Source of the DNA: Asterias rubens
Lineage: Eukaryota > Echinodermata > Asteroidea > Forcipulatida > Asteriidae
NCBI RefSeq assembly: GCF_902459465.1
Contig: NC_047066.1
Coordinates: 6,885,047 to 6,949,046 of the forward strand
Length of the DNA stretch: 64,000 bases
Reading direction: 5' to 3'
This document shows, in pieces, positions 53,901 through 64,000 of this stretch. The notes below the pieces were generated by a model. That model saw only the letters and a program-made list of their open reading frames with translations. It did no database searches and was not told where the DNA came from. A program made the position numbers and the translations under genes. Numbering within the stretch: position 1 is the first letter of the stretch; every line of letters begins with the position of its first letter.

Positions 53901-56900
53901 TTCATGGAAATGTGTTACCAGCCAAAATAACATCGTAGTAGTGACTCGTTCATAAATTGCCGTTATAAACATTGCATGGTTGTGCTTTATGGCACGGCCA
54001 CGACCCTTCCAGTTTTAACGGCCATTTAGAACCTCAATGTCACTCTTTTATTCCCTTCTTAAAAAATATTTTTTTGTAGTTGTCTTTTTTTTATTGTCAC
54101 AGTATTCAATAATCTGTACAACCTGTTACTTTCCATTCAGGTGAGAGGTTACGCAAAGCAACTTCAAGAGATGGTCCAAAACAAAGCCTCAGACGAAGAA
54201 ATCAACAAAGAAATTACAAAAATGGTCGCGGAGGTAGGTTGATGTTGTTGTTGTTGAGAATTTACTTCGCAACGGTTGCCCAGGTTGTATACTCAGGGAG
54301 GGCTAAGTTTATTGAGCTATCTGTGAGTAATATTTTGTGTTTAGGTAGGTTGATTTTGAGGTAGGTTGATTTTGTTGTTGTTGAGAATTTACTTCGCAAC
54401 GGTTGCCCAGGTTGTATACTCAGGGAGGGCTAAGTTTATTGAGCTATCTGTGAGTAATATTTTGTGTTTTGACTCTCATTTATACCTGAAATCTGTGATT
54501 TGTAGCTCACTATTTTGATCATTTTTTGTGTGTATTGCCAGGCAGCACCGACACACGTGCGTCTGCTAGCCTCTGTGTGCTGACCTTTTTGTGAACTTTT
54601 ACTGTGCACTGTGTAGACTACATGTATTGTATACTGTAGTGTTGTAACTTTTTGTATGTTTGCTATGGGTTACCATTAAAACCTGTAGAGGAGAGATTAT
54701 ATTTTATATCATAAAGACATCATTGGCTTGTTCATTTATTAATAATAATATTATTATTGATTGTATTTTGGTGAATGCTCGTCCTTTATTAATTAGAGGA
54801 CCGGTTCTCCTTACCGTGTCTCTACATATACTTTGTTCTTATATATTAAAAATTAATTGCAGTGTCTTGAAGTCTGCTGCTACATCAAGAAAGTCAAAAC
54901 GTAGCGACAGCTTTTCACAGAGCCAACACTCCTTTAAAAAACTCCTTTCAAAAATTGGTTCGTATCCCGCAAGAATGACATGGAATAACTTTTGCTGTTA
55001 ATATTTTGGTACGTGATTTGTTCCTCTTTAGGTCTACCGCATATGTTCTATATGCTTGGGCACTCCTCCATCTACAATAACCTGGGAGTACCACGACAAG
55101 AATAAAGCCTACCACAAGGTTGGGCCGATCGCTCCAAAGGCATTCTACGAAGAATACGTCAAGCCGGTCTTTAACTTACAAGATAAGGTAGGGACATGTG
55201 ATGTTAGGCGATCTCTCTCTCTCTAAAAAAAAAAATACTACCATGAGATATTTGTACTCGTGTATGCTAACCCTGGGTTTATCTTGCTTGCCTCAAATCC
55301 AACGCTGATTTTCTCAGGGCTAGCAGTTTTAATGTGAAAAAAGCGAAGCAAGTTTTTAAGGATAATTTACTTAGTGTGAAAATGCTATGGTAGAGCAGTA
55401 TAATCTGATACTTCTTTCTTGTTAGGGAAAGGCAGTTTTTCATTGATAAAGGGCAATCTCTAAGAGTAAACATTACAAGGGGCACCAAGGCAAAAACCAG
55501 GGGGGCATGGAGGCATTTTCCTCTGTTCCCTTCTTAAGAGATCCAAGTCATTCTACATGATCATAAATAGCTGATTAAATAAATGAGTTGGTAAAAGCGC
55601 TTCGCTGCTTCGCCGCTCGCGCTGGTCTTTTTTTGTGTGTGACATCTGGGAGTGCCGCCGCCGTGTGCGTCTTGACTAAAGGCTAGTGGTACCTGGAGGA
55701 GATGGCCAGGTCACTTAGTATTTTCTGCTCTCTTTCAGATCTGCATAGTGAATGACCCTCGACCCAGCAATGGCTACGGAAAGGCGTATACCGTAGAGTA
55801 TCTTAGTAACATGGTGGAAGGACGCAAGACAGTGTACAACAACCAGCCGATTGAGCTACTCAAGAAAGTCTCTCTAGAAATGATCAAATCTGGGGAGGTA
55901 TTTAACACTCAACTTCTGCTACGTTGTTCTCCTGCGATAACCTTTGTTGAGTTATGAAATGGTTGAAAATGTTTGCATCACAAAATATGTCCTTTTCACA
56001 ACACTTAACTGCATCGGGTATAATTCTTTGAGGTATTGAGGAGCTATACCATGTTTGCATTTGAATACCTTTGGTAGGATGTTTCTGTCAGTTTTTATCT
56101 GAGAACACACACTAGGCCCATTGAACTGGGTTTTTTTCATCATAAAGAAATTGCATAAATTTATAATTTCTTAATATTTTTTTTCAGCCGGTATGGTTCG
56201 GCTGCGACGTCGGAAAACACTTTACGGGTAAAACTGGTCTCCTTGATCTGAAAGCGTAAGTAACTAAATAAATTCATTAATTTTTTATTATTCTTATTAT
56301 TTATGTGATCCGATTTTCTCAATTTTGTCTATAATTTTTAAGTTTCTCATCATTATTTTAAATGTTTTTGGTTTGGATATCGAGCACCATAAGCGTTACT
56401 GAGTTACAGAATTGTCCACCATATAACAGGCCACTATTGACCAAATTCACCTGACGTCATCATCAGAATAATCTTGCATGCACCATATTGGTGGGCAGTG
56501 TCAGTGAAGTGCCCATTTTAGGCGACGCAGCATTTACACGTAAAACTATTGCCAACCAAAATGGTGAGCGTGGCACAGTGTGACGTGCGTGCAAGGGGTC
56601 AATTATTCTTCTTATTCTACTTGACAGAGTGAACTATGACCTTGTGTTTGGGGTGACCCTACCAGCGCTTGATAAAGCCAACAGACTCATCTTTGGAGAA
56701 TCTTTGATGACTCATGCTATGGTGCTCACCGGAGTCTCTACAGAGGTAAGTATGATGTAATTATTGTTGGGTTGGGAGTTTTAAAGGCAGTGGACACTAT
56801 TGGTAGTTACTCAAAATAATTATTAGCATAAAACCTTACTTGTTAACGAGTAGTGAGGAGAGGTTGATGGTATAAAACATTGTGAGAAAGGGCTCCCTCT

Positions 56901-59076
56901 GAAGTAATGTAGTTTTCGAGAAAGAAGTAATTTTCCACAAATTTGATTTTGAGGCCTCAGAATTAGATTTTGAGGTCTCGAAATCAAGCATCTGAAAGCA
57001 CACAACTTCAGGTGACAAGGGTGTCTTTTCTTTCATTATTATCTCGCAACTGCGACAACCAACTGAGCTCAAATTTTCACAGGTTTGTTATTTTATGCAT
57101 ATGTTGAGATACACCAAGTGTGAAGACTGGTCTTTGACAATTACCAATAGTGTTGTGTCCATTGTTTTTAACTGGTGAACCGTTTTTTTTAAATAACAAA
57201 GTTTCAAATCCATTTTCAAATCTGATGAGGTACATGTTTGTAACTTGGGTATGCAAAATTTTGTCTCATGAATTTTTTTAAATCCATTCCGAGAACACTC
57301 CATTCCGATTGTAATACTTGTAATTTATTTTAATCCAGTTTGAATTACAATATTTTTTCTGTTTTTTATTATTTTAGGAGAAAACTGAAGGCGACTCAGA
57401 AACTAGTCAAACAACCAAATGGAGAATAGAGAACTCATGGGGTGAAGAGAGAGGGGACAAAGGTCAGTATAAAGGTCAACGGCTGACCCCAGTTAATTAA
57501 GTAATGATTTGTTTATAATATACAATTTTTCTTTATTTCTAACTGCTTTTTCCGCAAGTCAACTCATTACTAATGAATGATTAAATTAATTAATCAATGC
57601 GAATGATATTATTCAATTGCCCGACATTTCGACCCTAGCAGAGTCTTTGTCAAAGGCTAAACATTTGTTAATAGTGATGGCTTTTCTTCAACAGGCCAAC
57701 ATGGCACTGTGATCATTCAACATGAAAACCATATTGCAGGCAGGGATAGTTTACCAATTATTCAAAACCACATTAGATGATATTGAATGGTCAGAAAGCA
57801 GGAGGGTTGACTATGTACTGTGTTGATGCATGTACAACAATGGTATCATATTGCAGCCTGGCACATCATTCAAAACCACATTAGATGATATTGAATGGTC
57901 AGAAAGTAGGAGGGTTGACTATGTACTGTGTTGATGCATTTACAACAATGGTATCATATTGCAGCCTGACACATCATTCAAAACCACATTAGATGATATT
58001 GAATGGTCAGGCAGTAGGAGGGTTGACTATGTACTGTGTTGATGCATTTACAACAATGGTATCATATTGCAGCCTGGCACATTCAAAACCACAGTGGTTG
58101 ATATTAAAGGTCAGGCAGTAGGAGGGTTGACTATGTACAGTTTAGATGCATAATAAAACTATAATACCATTATTAATGGTATCATAGTGCAGGTTGCACA
58201 TCGTTCAAAACCAATGGATGATATTGACTGGTCAGCAGTAGGAGAATTGACGATGTACAGTGTCATATCAGAGGCTGGCATATCATTTAAAACCAATGGA
58301 TGATATTGACTGGTCAGCAGTAGGAGGATTGATGATGTACGATGTCATATTAGAGGCTGGCATATCATTTAATACCAACGGATGATATTGACTGGTCAGC
58401 AGTAGGAGGATTGACGATGTACGATGTCATATTAGAGGCTGGCATATCATTTAATACCAACGGATGATATTGACTGGTCAGCAGTAGGAGGATTGACGAT
58501 GTACGGTGTCATATTAGAGGCTGGCATATCATTTAAAACCAATGGATGGTATGAATCGTCGGACAGTACAGTAGACACCATAGGTATAGATTATAATACC
58601 TAGATACGCCGTGCGTACATACGCGCCATAAGCCATCACACAAAAATTCCTGGTTCTTCATGGACGTGCTAAAAGTCACGTGCTGGTGGTAACGCACAAA
58701 AAAATGAACATGGGAGATAGGCCTTAAACCACTACGGACGCGTTAAAAGGCACGTGCTGGTTTGCATGAGCGTTGGAGATGGGCGAATGGTTGCCCCCCA
58801 GTGCAGAACTTGCATATGTACGCGTGGCCGATCTTGTTATTTTAATTCTATGTCTATAGTAGACATTCCAATGCAATGTCAGAATGTTCTTGTTGTCCAA
58901 CAATTTTCCTTTGTTCCTATCCTCCAGGTTATCTCCTAATGACAGATGACTGGTTCTCAGAGTTCGTCTACGAGGTCGTAGTCGACAAGAAGTTTTTATC
59001 TCAGGAAATAATGGACGTGTTACAGCAGGACCCTGTGGTTCTTCCAGCATGGGATCCCATGGGTTCTCTAGCCTAA
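50952..59076 (+). CDS. BLMH: Bleomycin hydrolase (C1B cysteine aminopeptidase), complete, 11 coding exons
   Basis: Coding exons are 50952-50958, 51736-51890, 52847-52996, 53578-53808, 54141-54233, 55032-55187, 55739-55897, 56188-56255, 56628-56745, 57378-57462 and 58928-59076. They total 1371 nt, giving 456 aa against 455 in human. The papain-type triad is present: Cys70 in NSGRCWIFACLNVMR, His369 in SLMTHAMVL and Asn398 in WRIENSWGE. Other family blocks are EFSQSYLFFWDK, DGGQWDML, YTVEYLSNMV, VWFGCDVGKHF and the terminal LPAWDPMGSLA. The enzyme is a cytosolic homohexameric aminopeptidase. In known structures its C-terminal tail lies in the active-site cleft and limits cleavage to N-terminal residues. 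Exon 1 contributes only MA plus one base and has a weak donor (gtttgt), but phase and the following ELTAAKVEAF fit the family. Confidence 0.97.
51446..51572. mobile_element. Hairpin MITE, CTTTCCGTATGGCGCCACCA family
   Basis: It starts GGAAAAGTTTCCGTATAGGA and ends GGCGCCATATGGAAAGTTATCC. The core (TAGTATCTAAGTTACCTCA) matches the inverted core of 49648-49781. It lies in BLMH intron 1. Confidence 0.8.
52086..52204. mobile_element. Short hairpin element in BLMH intron 2
   Basis: GGTTTTCAACTAGTGGTTTAA pairs with its inverted form at the right end. A central palindromic AATTTTACCGAGAC..GAGGTAAATT is included. Confidence 0.7.
52229..52555. mobile_element. Hairpin element with ATTCATAAATACC termini
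   Basis: It begins ATTCATAAATACC and ends GGTATTTATGAAT, and contains CTCTCCACCAATAGGAATAG shared (inverted) with 18057-18410. It lies in BLMH intron 2. Confidence 0.7.
54231..54480 (+). repeat. Tandem duplication of BLMH exon 5 donor and adjacent intron
   Basis: GAGGTAGGTTGAT plus (GTT)n and GAGAATTTACTTCGCAACGG occurs at 54231 and again at about 54358. The unit is about 127 bp and includes the last codon and splice donor of exon 5. Confidence 0.85.
55952..56145 (-). mobile_element. LINE reverse-transcriptase fragment
   Basis: The minus-strand translation contains KVFKCKHGIAPQYLKEL, matching the VFKxxHGLAPxYLxEL pattern near the end of many non-LTR reverse transcriptases. It is a remnant of under 200 bp in BLMH intron 7. 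Confidence 0.7.
56437..56602. mobile_element. Repeat element, inverted relative of 24070-24256
   Basis: It carries CGTCATCATCAGAATAATCT, CACCATATTGGTGGGCA and GACGTGCGTGCAAGGGGTCA, in the opposite orientation to the ZW10-intron copy. It lies in BLMH intron 8. Confidence 0.55.
56781..57171. mobile_element. TTAA-flanked hairpin MITE (GTGGACACTATTGG family)
   Basis: The left end is TTTAAAGGCAGTGGACACTA. The right end (ACCAATAGTGTTGTGTCCAT) has a small internal duplication of the GTGT motif. It lies in BLMH intron 9, about 35 bases after the exon 9 donor. Confidence 0.85.
57761..58560. repeat. Minisatellite with two period classes in BLMH intron 10
   Basis: Units starting TTCAAAACCACATTAGATGA recur at 57761, 57869 and 57977 (108 bp), then at 58082. 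After a transition, shorter units (TTTAAAACCAATGGATGATA type) recur at 58287, 58368, 58449 and 58532 (about 81 bp). Confidence 0.85.
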
Positions 59077-59498
59077 TAGATGGCCGCCATCAACAGGGGG
59101 GTGTTTTGGCGACCATTTTGATCCAAATTTTATCAAGTGATTTGTTCTAGGATACTTACTCGGATCCTTGCTCACTCAAGCAAAATTCAGCGCGAGACGG
59201 TTAACACACTTTACAAATGGTTGGACTCTGATTATCAAGTACTGCATGTAAAGCACTCTGCACTAATGACGCCTCTTTTGCTTAAAATACCCGGCTGTCA
59301 GACAAACATACCACACCACCTACCTGATCACTGCGTCATCGACACTAGTAGTGAAGTTAGTCGTACTGGTAAACATACAATTTGGACGTATGCACGCATT
59401 AGTGAAATTTGACTCTTTTGTCCAAGATCCAGGTACTTAAAGCTTCTATTTTTAGCTTTAGTGCAGACCCTATTGATTTACTTGGGCAACAGTCCAAC

Positions 59499-59856
59499 TA
59501 AGCTTGGGTGATATCGATTTATTTTATTCACGATATATCGCCGACATTATATCGCGATGTTCGATATAATCGCGATTAATTAAATTTGACCTCATCAGTC
59601 TTCAAACTCCAAGTGAAAGTTGTAGAAGAGACAGTCATACCATAAGAGAGGTGTTCTAATGACCTATTTTTCTGGTTTTACTCCAAACCTATGGGGTGCA
59701 AGATGTCTCAGCTAGCAAATACATCGCGATAAAATCGATATCGCGATATATCGCGATATATCGATATTTCGATTAAAACCAAATCCATCCGATATTGAAA
59801 TCGTTTCCAAATTAATATCGCGATATTCGATAATATCGTGATATCGCCCAAGCTTA
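59499..59856. mobile_element. Non-autonomous hAT-type element with 8-bp target duplication
   Basis: The termini are TAAGCTTGGGTGATATCG and CGATATCGCCCAAGCTTA-like inverted ends. AGTCCAAC flanks both sides (59491-59498 and 59857-59864). The interior is rich in TATCGCGATA palindromes and non-coding. Confidence 0.85.
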
Positions 59857-60100
59857 AGTCCAACAGAATGAAACAGAACATGCCGTTGAATGTTTTGGTT
59901 TCTAAATAAGAAATCTTTTTACAGGATTTTTTGGAATTTGATTCTGGTTTGAGCGCCAAAACACGCCCCATTGGATACATGCATCTGTACCACAGGTCGT
60001 TATTGCCCCTTTTGTTGCTTTCTTTGTCTGGTTTCCTATGTGTGTATTTGTAGTTTTTCATATACTAAAAGGGGCCTGACTATTTCTTCTTCCATCCTCT

Positions 60101-60601
60101 AAAGTTGTGTCCGAATTGGCAGTTACAACTGTTGCTACGGATACAGCTAGATTGCCATGTCATCATCGATGAAATAAAGTAAGCCTTAAAGGTACTGGAC
60201 ACTATTGGTAATTACTAAATATAATTATTAGCATAGAAAACTTACTTGGTAATGAGCTGTTGATAGTATAAAATATTATGAGAAACGACTCCCTCTGAAG
60301 TAACTTAGTTTTTGAGAAAGAGGTTATTTCTCACCCAAATAATGACAGACTCGGGCCTGAAGCCTTTCATTGGGCATCTGAAAGCACACAAAGTTTGTGC
60401 AACAAGGGTGTTTTACCTTTCATTATTCTCTTGCAACTGCGATGACCATTTAAGTAAAAAAATTACAGATTATGCATATGTTGGGTTACACCAAGTGAGA
60501 ATACTGGTCTTTGACAATTACAAAACGTGTCCAGTGCCTTAAAGCAACAACCGTAGGAACAGTCGTAGCTGTTGTAGGCACCAATTTGGATACAGCCTTA
60601 G
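60101..60601. mobile_element. Hairpin element split by a TTAA MITE
   Basis: The left part is 60101-60185 (GTTGTGTCCGAATTGGCAGT, GTTGCTACGGATACAGCT). The right part is 60544-60601 (GTCGTAGCTGTTGTAGGCAC, CAATTTGGATACAGC). They are inverted to each other and interrupted by the element at 60186-60543. A related intact element is at 38078-38220. Confidence 0.75.
60186..60543. mobile_element. TTAA-flanked MITE, variant B, inner insertion
   Basis: The left end is TTAAAGGTACTGGACACTAT and the right end ACGTGTCCAGTGCCTTAAA. The interior matches 62372-62748 (GACTCCCTCTGAAGTAAC, CATCTGAAAGCACAC). Confidence 0.8.
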
Positions 60602-61274
60602 ATCGGCCTCATGTACTTACAGTAAATAAAAACAAGATGGTTGTACTTGGTTTAATGTTCATCGACAAACGAGTCAAGTATGAGGTTAAAGGTCACCTTG
60701 TGATCAATATGCAAATGAACTGCCGGGCACACTTTCATTATTTGTTAAATAGACTGGACAGAAGGAGGGCTGAACAATTTCTAAAACGAAAAATTCTTTA
60801 AAGAATGACATGATCAATTTATTTTAGGAGGCAGGGAAATTAAAACAACAGTCAAAACACCATTAAGAAAACAACAAATGCAGAGACGGCAAAATCAAGT
60901 GATTATTCACATTATTTGTTTTAATTTACTCTGTCAGTATTATTTACAAGTTTTCTCCTAATACTCTTCTCCATTTCTAATGGCAAGCTAGACAATTTTG
61001 AAAATTCTTTTTTATTTTATTTGGAGGTACACAATCATTTTAAGAGATGTACAGTAATTATAAAGTAGGTAGTTGACAAAACAAAGAACTAATTTCATAA
61101 AGGTGCGTGTCCCCTGCAGGAATTACAGGTCTCTCTGCGCAAGTTTCCTACTGCGCAAGTATCTTACATCAGTTTCCTATGCAAGTTTCCTAGTCAAGCT
61201 CTGAAGTACCTAGTCTGCCAGCACAACACAATCACACTCTCCCTTGGTGCTAAGCTTGTCATGAGCTAAGCTTG

Positions 61275-61912
61275 TTCTTCGCTTACACAGCTAGCGCAGA
61301 AACTTGTGCGCATGCATACCTCATGGTACTAGGCATTCTTCGCTTTCACAGCTAGCGCAGAAACTTGTGCGCATGCATACCTCATGGTACTAGGCATTCT
61401 TCGCTTACACAGCTAGCGCAGAAACTTGTGCGCATGCATACCTCATGGTACTAGGCATTCTTCGCTTTCACAGCTAGCGCAGAAACTTGTGCGCATGCAT
61501 ACCTCATGGTACTAGGCATTCTTCGCTTTCACAGCTAGCGCAGAAACTTGTGCGCATGCATACCTCATGGTACTAGGCATTCTTCGCTTTCACAGCTAGC
61601 GCAGAAACTTGTGCGCATGCATACCTCATGGTACTAGGCATTCTTCGCTTACACAGCTAGCGCAGAAACTTGTGCGCATGCATACCTCATGGTACTAGGC
61701 ATTCTTCGCTTACACAGCTAGCGCAGAAACTTGTGCGCATGCATACCTCATGGTACTAGGCATTCTTCGCTTTCACAGCTAGCGCAGAAACTTGTGCGCA
61801 TGCATACCTCATGGTACTAGGCATTCTTCGCTTACACAGCTAGCGCAGAAACTTGTGCGCATGCATACCTCATGGTACTAGGCAGTCTTCGCTTACACAG
61901 CTAGCGCAGAAA
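61275..61912. repeat. 61-bp satellite array, about 10.5 units
   Basis: Units start at 61275, 61336, 61397, 61458, 61519, 61580, 61641, 61702, 61763, 61824 and 61885 (partial), exactly 61 bp apart and nearly identical. Each contains GCTAGCGCAGAAACTTGTGC and GCATGCATACC. One site varies between CGCTTACAC and CGCTTTCAC. Confidence 0.95.
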
Positions 61913-62026
61913 TTCTGCACTTGCCATATGTAAGCTAAGAATGGTGATTGTAAGTGCAGAATTCGGCGGTTAATCGGTACACACTTTTAAGGTTACACAC
62001 CTAATGTATTTTCCTATTATTAACCC

Positions 62027-62191
62027 TTAAGGCCCGGTCGCACAGGCCCCGATAACAAGAACGAAAACGAAAAAAATGCACGCCCTCGATTGGTTGAATG
62101 AGCGTGGGCGTATTCTGCGTGGAGCATTTTAACCAATCGAGGACGTGCATTTTTATCGTTCCCGTTATCGGGGCGTGTGACCGGGCCTTAA
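62027..62191. mobile_element. TTAA-flanked hairpin MITE, TTAAGGCCCGGTC family
   Basis: It starts TTAAGGCCCGGTCGCACAGG and ends CGTGTGACCGGGCCTTAA. The arms include CCTCGATTGGTT and its inverse. TTAA target sites are typical of piggyBac-type elements. A degenerate relative is at about 36283-36425. Confidence 0.8.
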
Positions 62192-62371
62192 CCCTTGGCT
62201 GAGGAGATCAAGCGGTTATCGGAACACGAGGGTATCAGAATATAGAGCACCCTTTTTTGGTGCTACAGTAAACCTTGACATTTTAGTCTAGAACCTTTCA
62301 ATGTGTGTTGTCTTTTAGAGTAATATCTGTTTTCCAGGATAAACTATTTATTCATTGTCTGTGAATCTCCT

Positions 62372-62748
62372 TAAAGGGAAGGTACACGTTTGGTAATTAC
62401 TCAAAACAAATATTAACTTAAAAACTTACTTGGTAATGAGCATTGGAGAGCTGTTGATAGTATAAAACATTGTGGGGAAACGACTCCCTCTGAAGTAACG
62501 TAGTTTTTGAGAAAGAGGTCATTTCTAACTAAAATGTTAAAAGACTTCTAGCTAGAAGTCTTTTATTCCCATCTGAAAGCACACAAATTTGTCCAACAAG
62601 GGTGTTTTTTCTTTCCATCATTTTCTCGCCACTTTGATGACCAATTGAGCCCAAATTTTCACAGGCTTGTTGTTTTATGCTTATGATGGGATACACCAAG
62701 TGAGAACACTGGTCTTTGACAATTACCAAACATGTACAGTGCCTTTAA
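62372..62748. mobile_element. TTAA-flanked hairpin MITE, variant B, complete copy
   Basis: The ends are TTAAAGGGAAGGTACACGTT and ACATGTACAGTGCCTTTAA. The central palindrome AAGACTTCTAGCTAGAAGTCTT is at 62540-62561. It is the best-preserved copy of this subfamily in the window. Confidence 0.85.
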
Positions 62749-64000
62749 TGATATCATGTACTTTAAAATGTCTTCTCTGAAAATTTCCCGTTTTCGATGG
62801 ATGTTTGTTTATAGAAAGTTTATTACTGGTATGAAATAAATTGACTTATATACAAATGATTTTGATATCCTTGTTTGTGATAGATTGATACAATTTTGTG
62901 AAATTTAGTTAAATATAATTTAAAGATTGTGTGTTGTAACGAGGACTGTCTTGGCATTCTCACGTTTATTAGGCATGATGTCCTTCCTACTTCATTCTGA
63001 TTTCCAATTTGTTTTTGAAATATTGTGGTTGTTCAACCTGAAAAGCCGATTAAACCCAGGACCATATTATCACATAGCAGATCAGCCCTTGTGTCCAAAA
63101 AGATAGTTGGCCATTGTTAATTTCTACCTGGGGGCCAATGTCACATTGCTTTCAACAAAGCTAAGACAAGTCTTGCCTACCAAATACCAGCTGAAATACC
63201 CCCAAAAAATCTTGTTTGCGCAACTGACTTTCCTTACCATACAACCTTCCAACCAAGCTTTTAAAATTTCTCAGTATTTCTTGCTTACCGACAACAGGTT
63301 ATCTTGTCAAACAACCTTGCAAAGCTTAACATACCCTGATGATGACTAGAGCAAGCGAGTCAAAATGTTGAGATCAATTAAGAACTCACTCTGTGGTAGT
63401 GACGTTTATAACGAGAAGTCTTCTCGACCCACTAAAACTTCAGTAGTAGTCCTGGCCCATTTTCTCCTTTCGCCCACCTAGAAGTTAAAAAGCAGGACAC
63501 CATGCAATGTCTCAAATCCCATACTTGCACAAATTTCTCTGCCCCTTAAACACACAGCAGGGTGGGTACATATGTCTGCATTACAAGTCTTTATTACTAT
63601 TATTAGTAGTATATTTAACGAAGCCTCAAATAACATCTGGCGTTATCATCTGAGTCTACTCGATGTCGCTGATCTGGTGTCCTTCTCTGAAACCGTTGGA
63701 ATGAGATCCTCCATGATGGAACTGAGCCAGTTGTGCCCGTTAATAATGGCCGTTGTCGCTATTACATAATCCATGGGACCTAGGCAGAACAAAAGGATCA
63801 CAAGAATTAGTCACTACTGGAGCGTCGTACACCAAGTGAGAATACTGGTCTTTGATAATTACCAAAAAGTGTCCGGTGTATTTAAGTGCCAGGAGTGTCA
63901 CTTATGACAAACATGGCGCATTATAAATGTACACTATTGTTATACAGCATATTATTAATAATATTAAATACGAACTACAAAAACAGCAATAATATAGCAC

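Larger units (their letters stand above)
59077..64000. other. Gene-free flank downstream of BLMH
   Basis: I see no exon chain on either strand. The stretch holds a hAT-type element, a nested MITE pair, the 61-bp satellite, a TTAAGGCC hairpin, two TTAA MITEs (one partial, 63826-63885) and a degenerate repeat at 63330-63450 that resembles 10930-11030. No AATAAA lies close after the BLMH stop; the nearest is near 60172. Confidence 0.65.

Noticed and set aside
54660-55001. 113-codon plus-strand open frame in BLMH intron 5
   Set aside because: It lies just upstream of exon 6 but does not match bleomycin hydrolase or any reverse-transcriptase motif I recognise.
61275-61912. CRISPR-like array suspected from 61-bp periodicity
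   Set aside because: The whole 61-bp unit is repeated with no variable spacer, so it is a satellite.

Overview
The window is metazoan nuclear DNA. Genes are split by GT-AG introns, the sequence is AT-rich, and interspersed repeats are dense. Four protein-coding genes can be rebuilt exon by exon, with reading phase preserved across every junction. All four are deuterostome-type orthologues of human genes. From the protein similarity, the intron density (mostly 0.3-1.5 kb) and the repeat families, I judge this to be an echinoderm, most likely a sea star. The phylum call is moderately confident; the class call is a guess.

Layout. Positions 1-10,467 hold no recognisable gene, but contain a hAT-type element with an 8-bp target duplication (2783-3320), several hairpin MITEs and an array of GGAC..TTGCATATGCAA..GTCC palindromes (9585-9710). 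GUCD1 lies on the plus strand, 10,468-16,499 (9 coding exons, 245 aa). ZW10 lies on the minus strand, 35,333-19,899 (20 coding exons, 757 aa). The moonraker/OFIP gene (human KIAA0753) lies on the minus strand, 48,820-37,842 (15 coding exons, about 1047 aa). BLMH (bleomycin hydrolase) lies on the plus strand, 50,952-59,076 (11 coding exons, 456 aa). The moonraker and BLMH 5' ends face away from each other, so 50.17-50.95 kb probably carries a shared divergent promoter. From 59,077 to 64,000 there are only repeats, including a second hAT-type element with an 8-bp duplication, a MITE inserted in another MITE, and a 61-bp satellite of about 10.5 units.

How the genes relate. ZW10 acts at kinetochores (RZZ complex) and in Golgi-to-ER tethering (NRZ complex). 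Moonraker is a centriole and centriolar-satellite scaffold. BLMH is a cytosolic aminopeptidase. GUCD1 is a poorly understood protein with a peptidase-C39-like fold. They share no evident pathway, so the neighbourhood looks like ordinary animal gene order, not a functional cluster.

The most unusual signal is the repeated micro-duplication of exon edges. In ZW10, the terminal coding segment plus stop codon has spread into an array of about 8 units. The 3' part of exon 6 with its donor is duplicated, and the 3' part of exon 2 is present about three times. The BLMH exon 5 donor is also duplicated. I found no operon-like or defence-like system.
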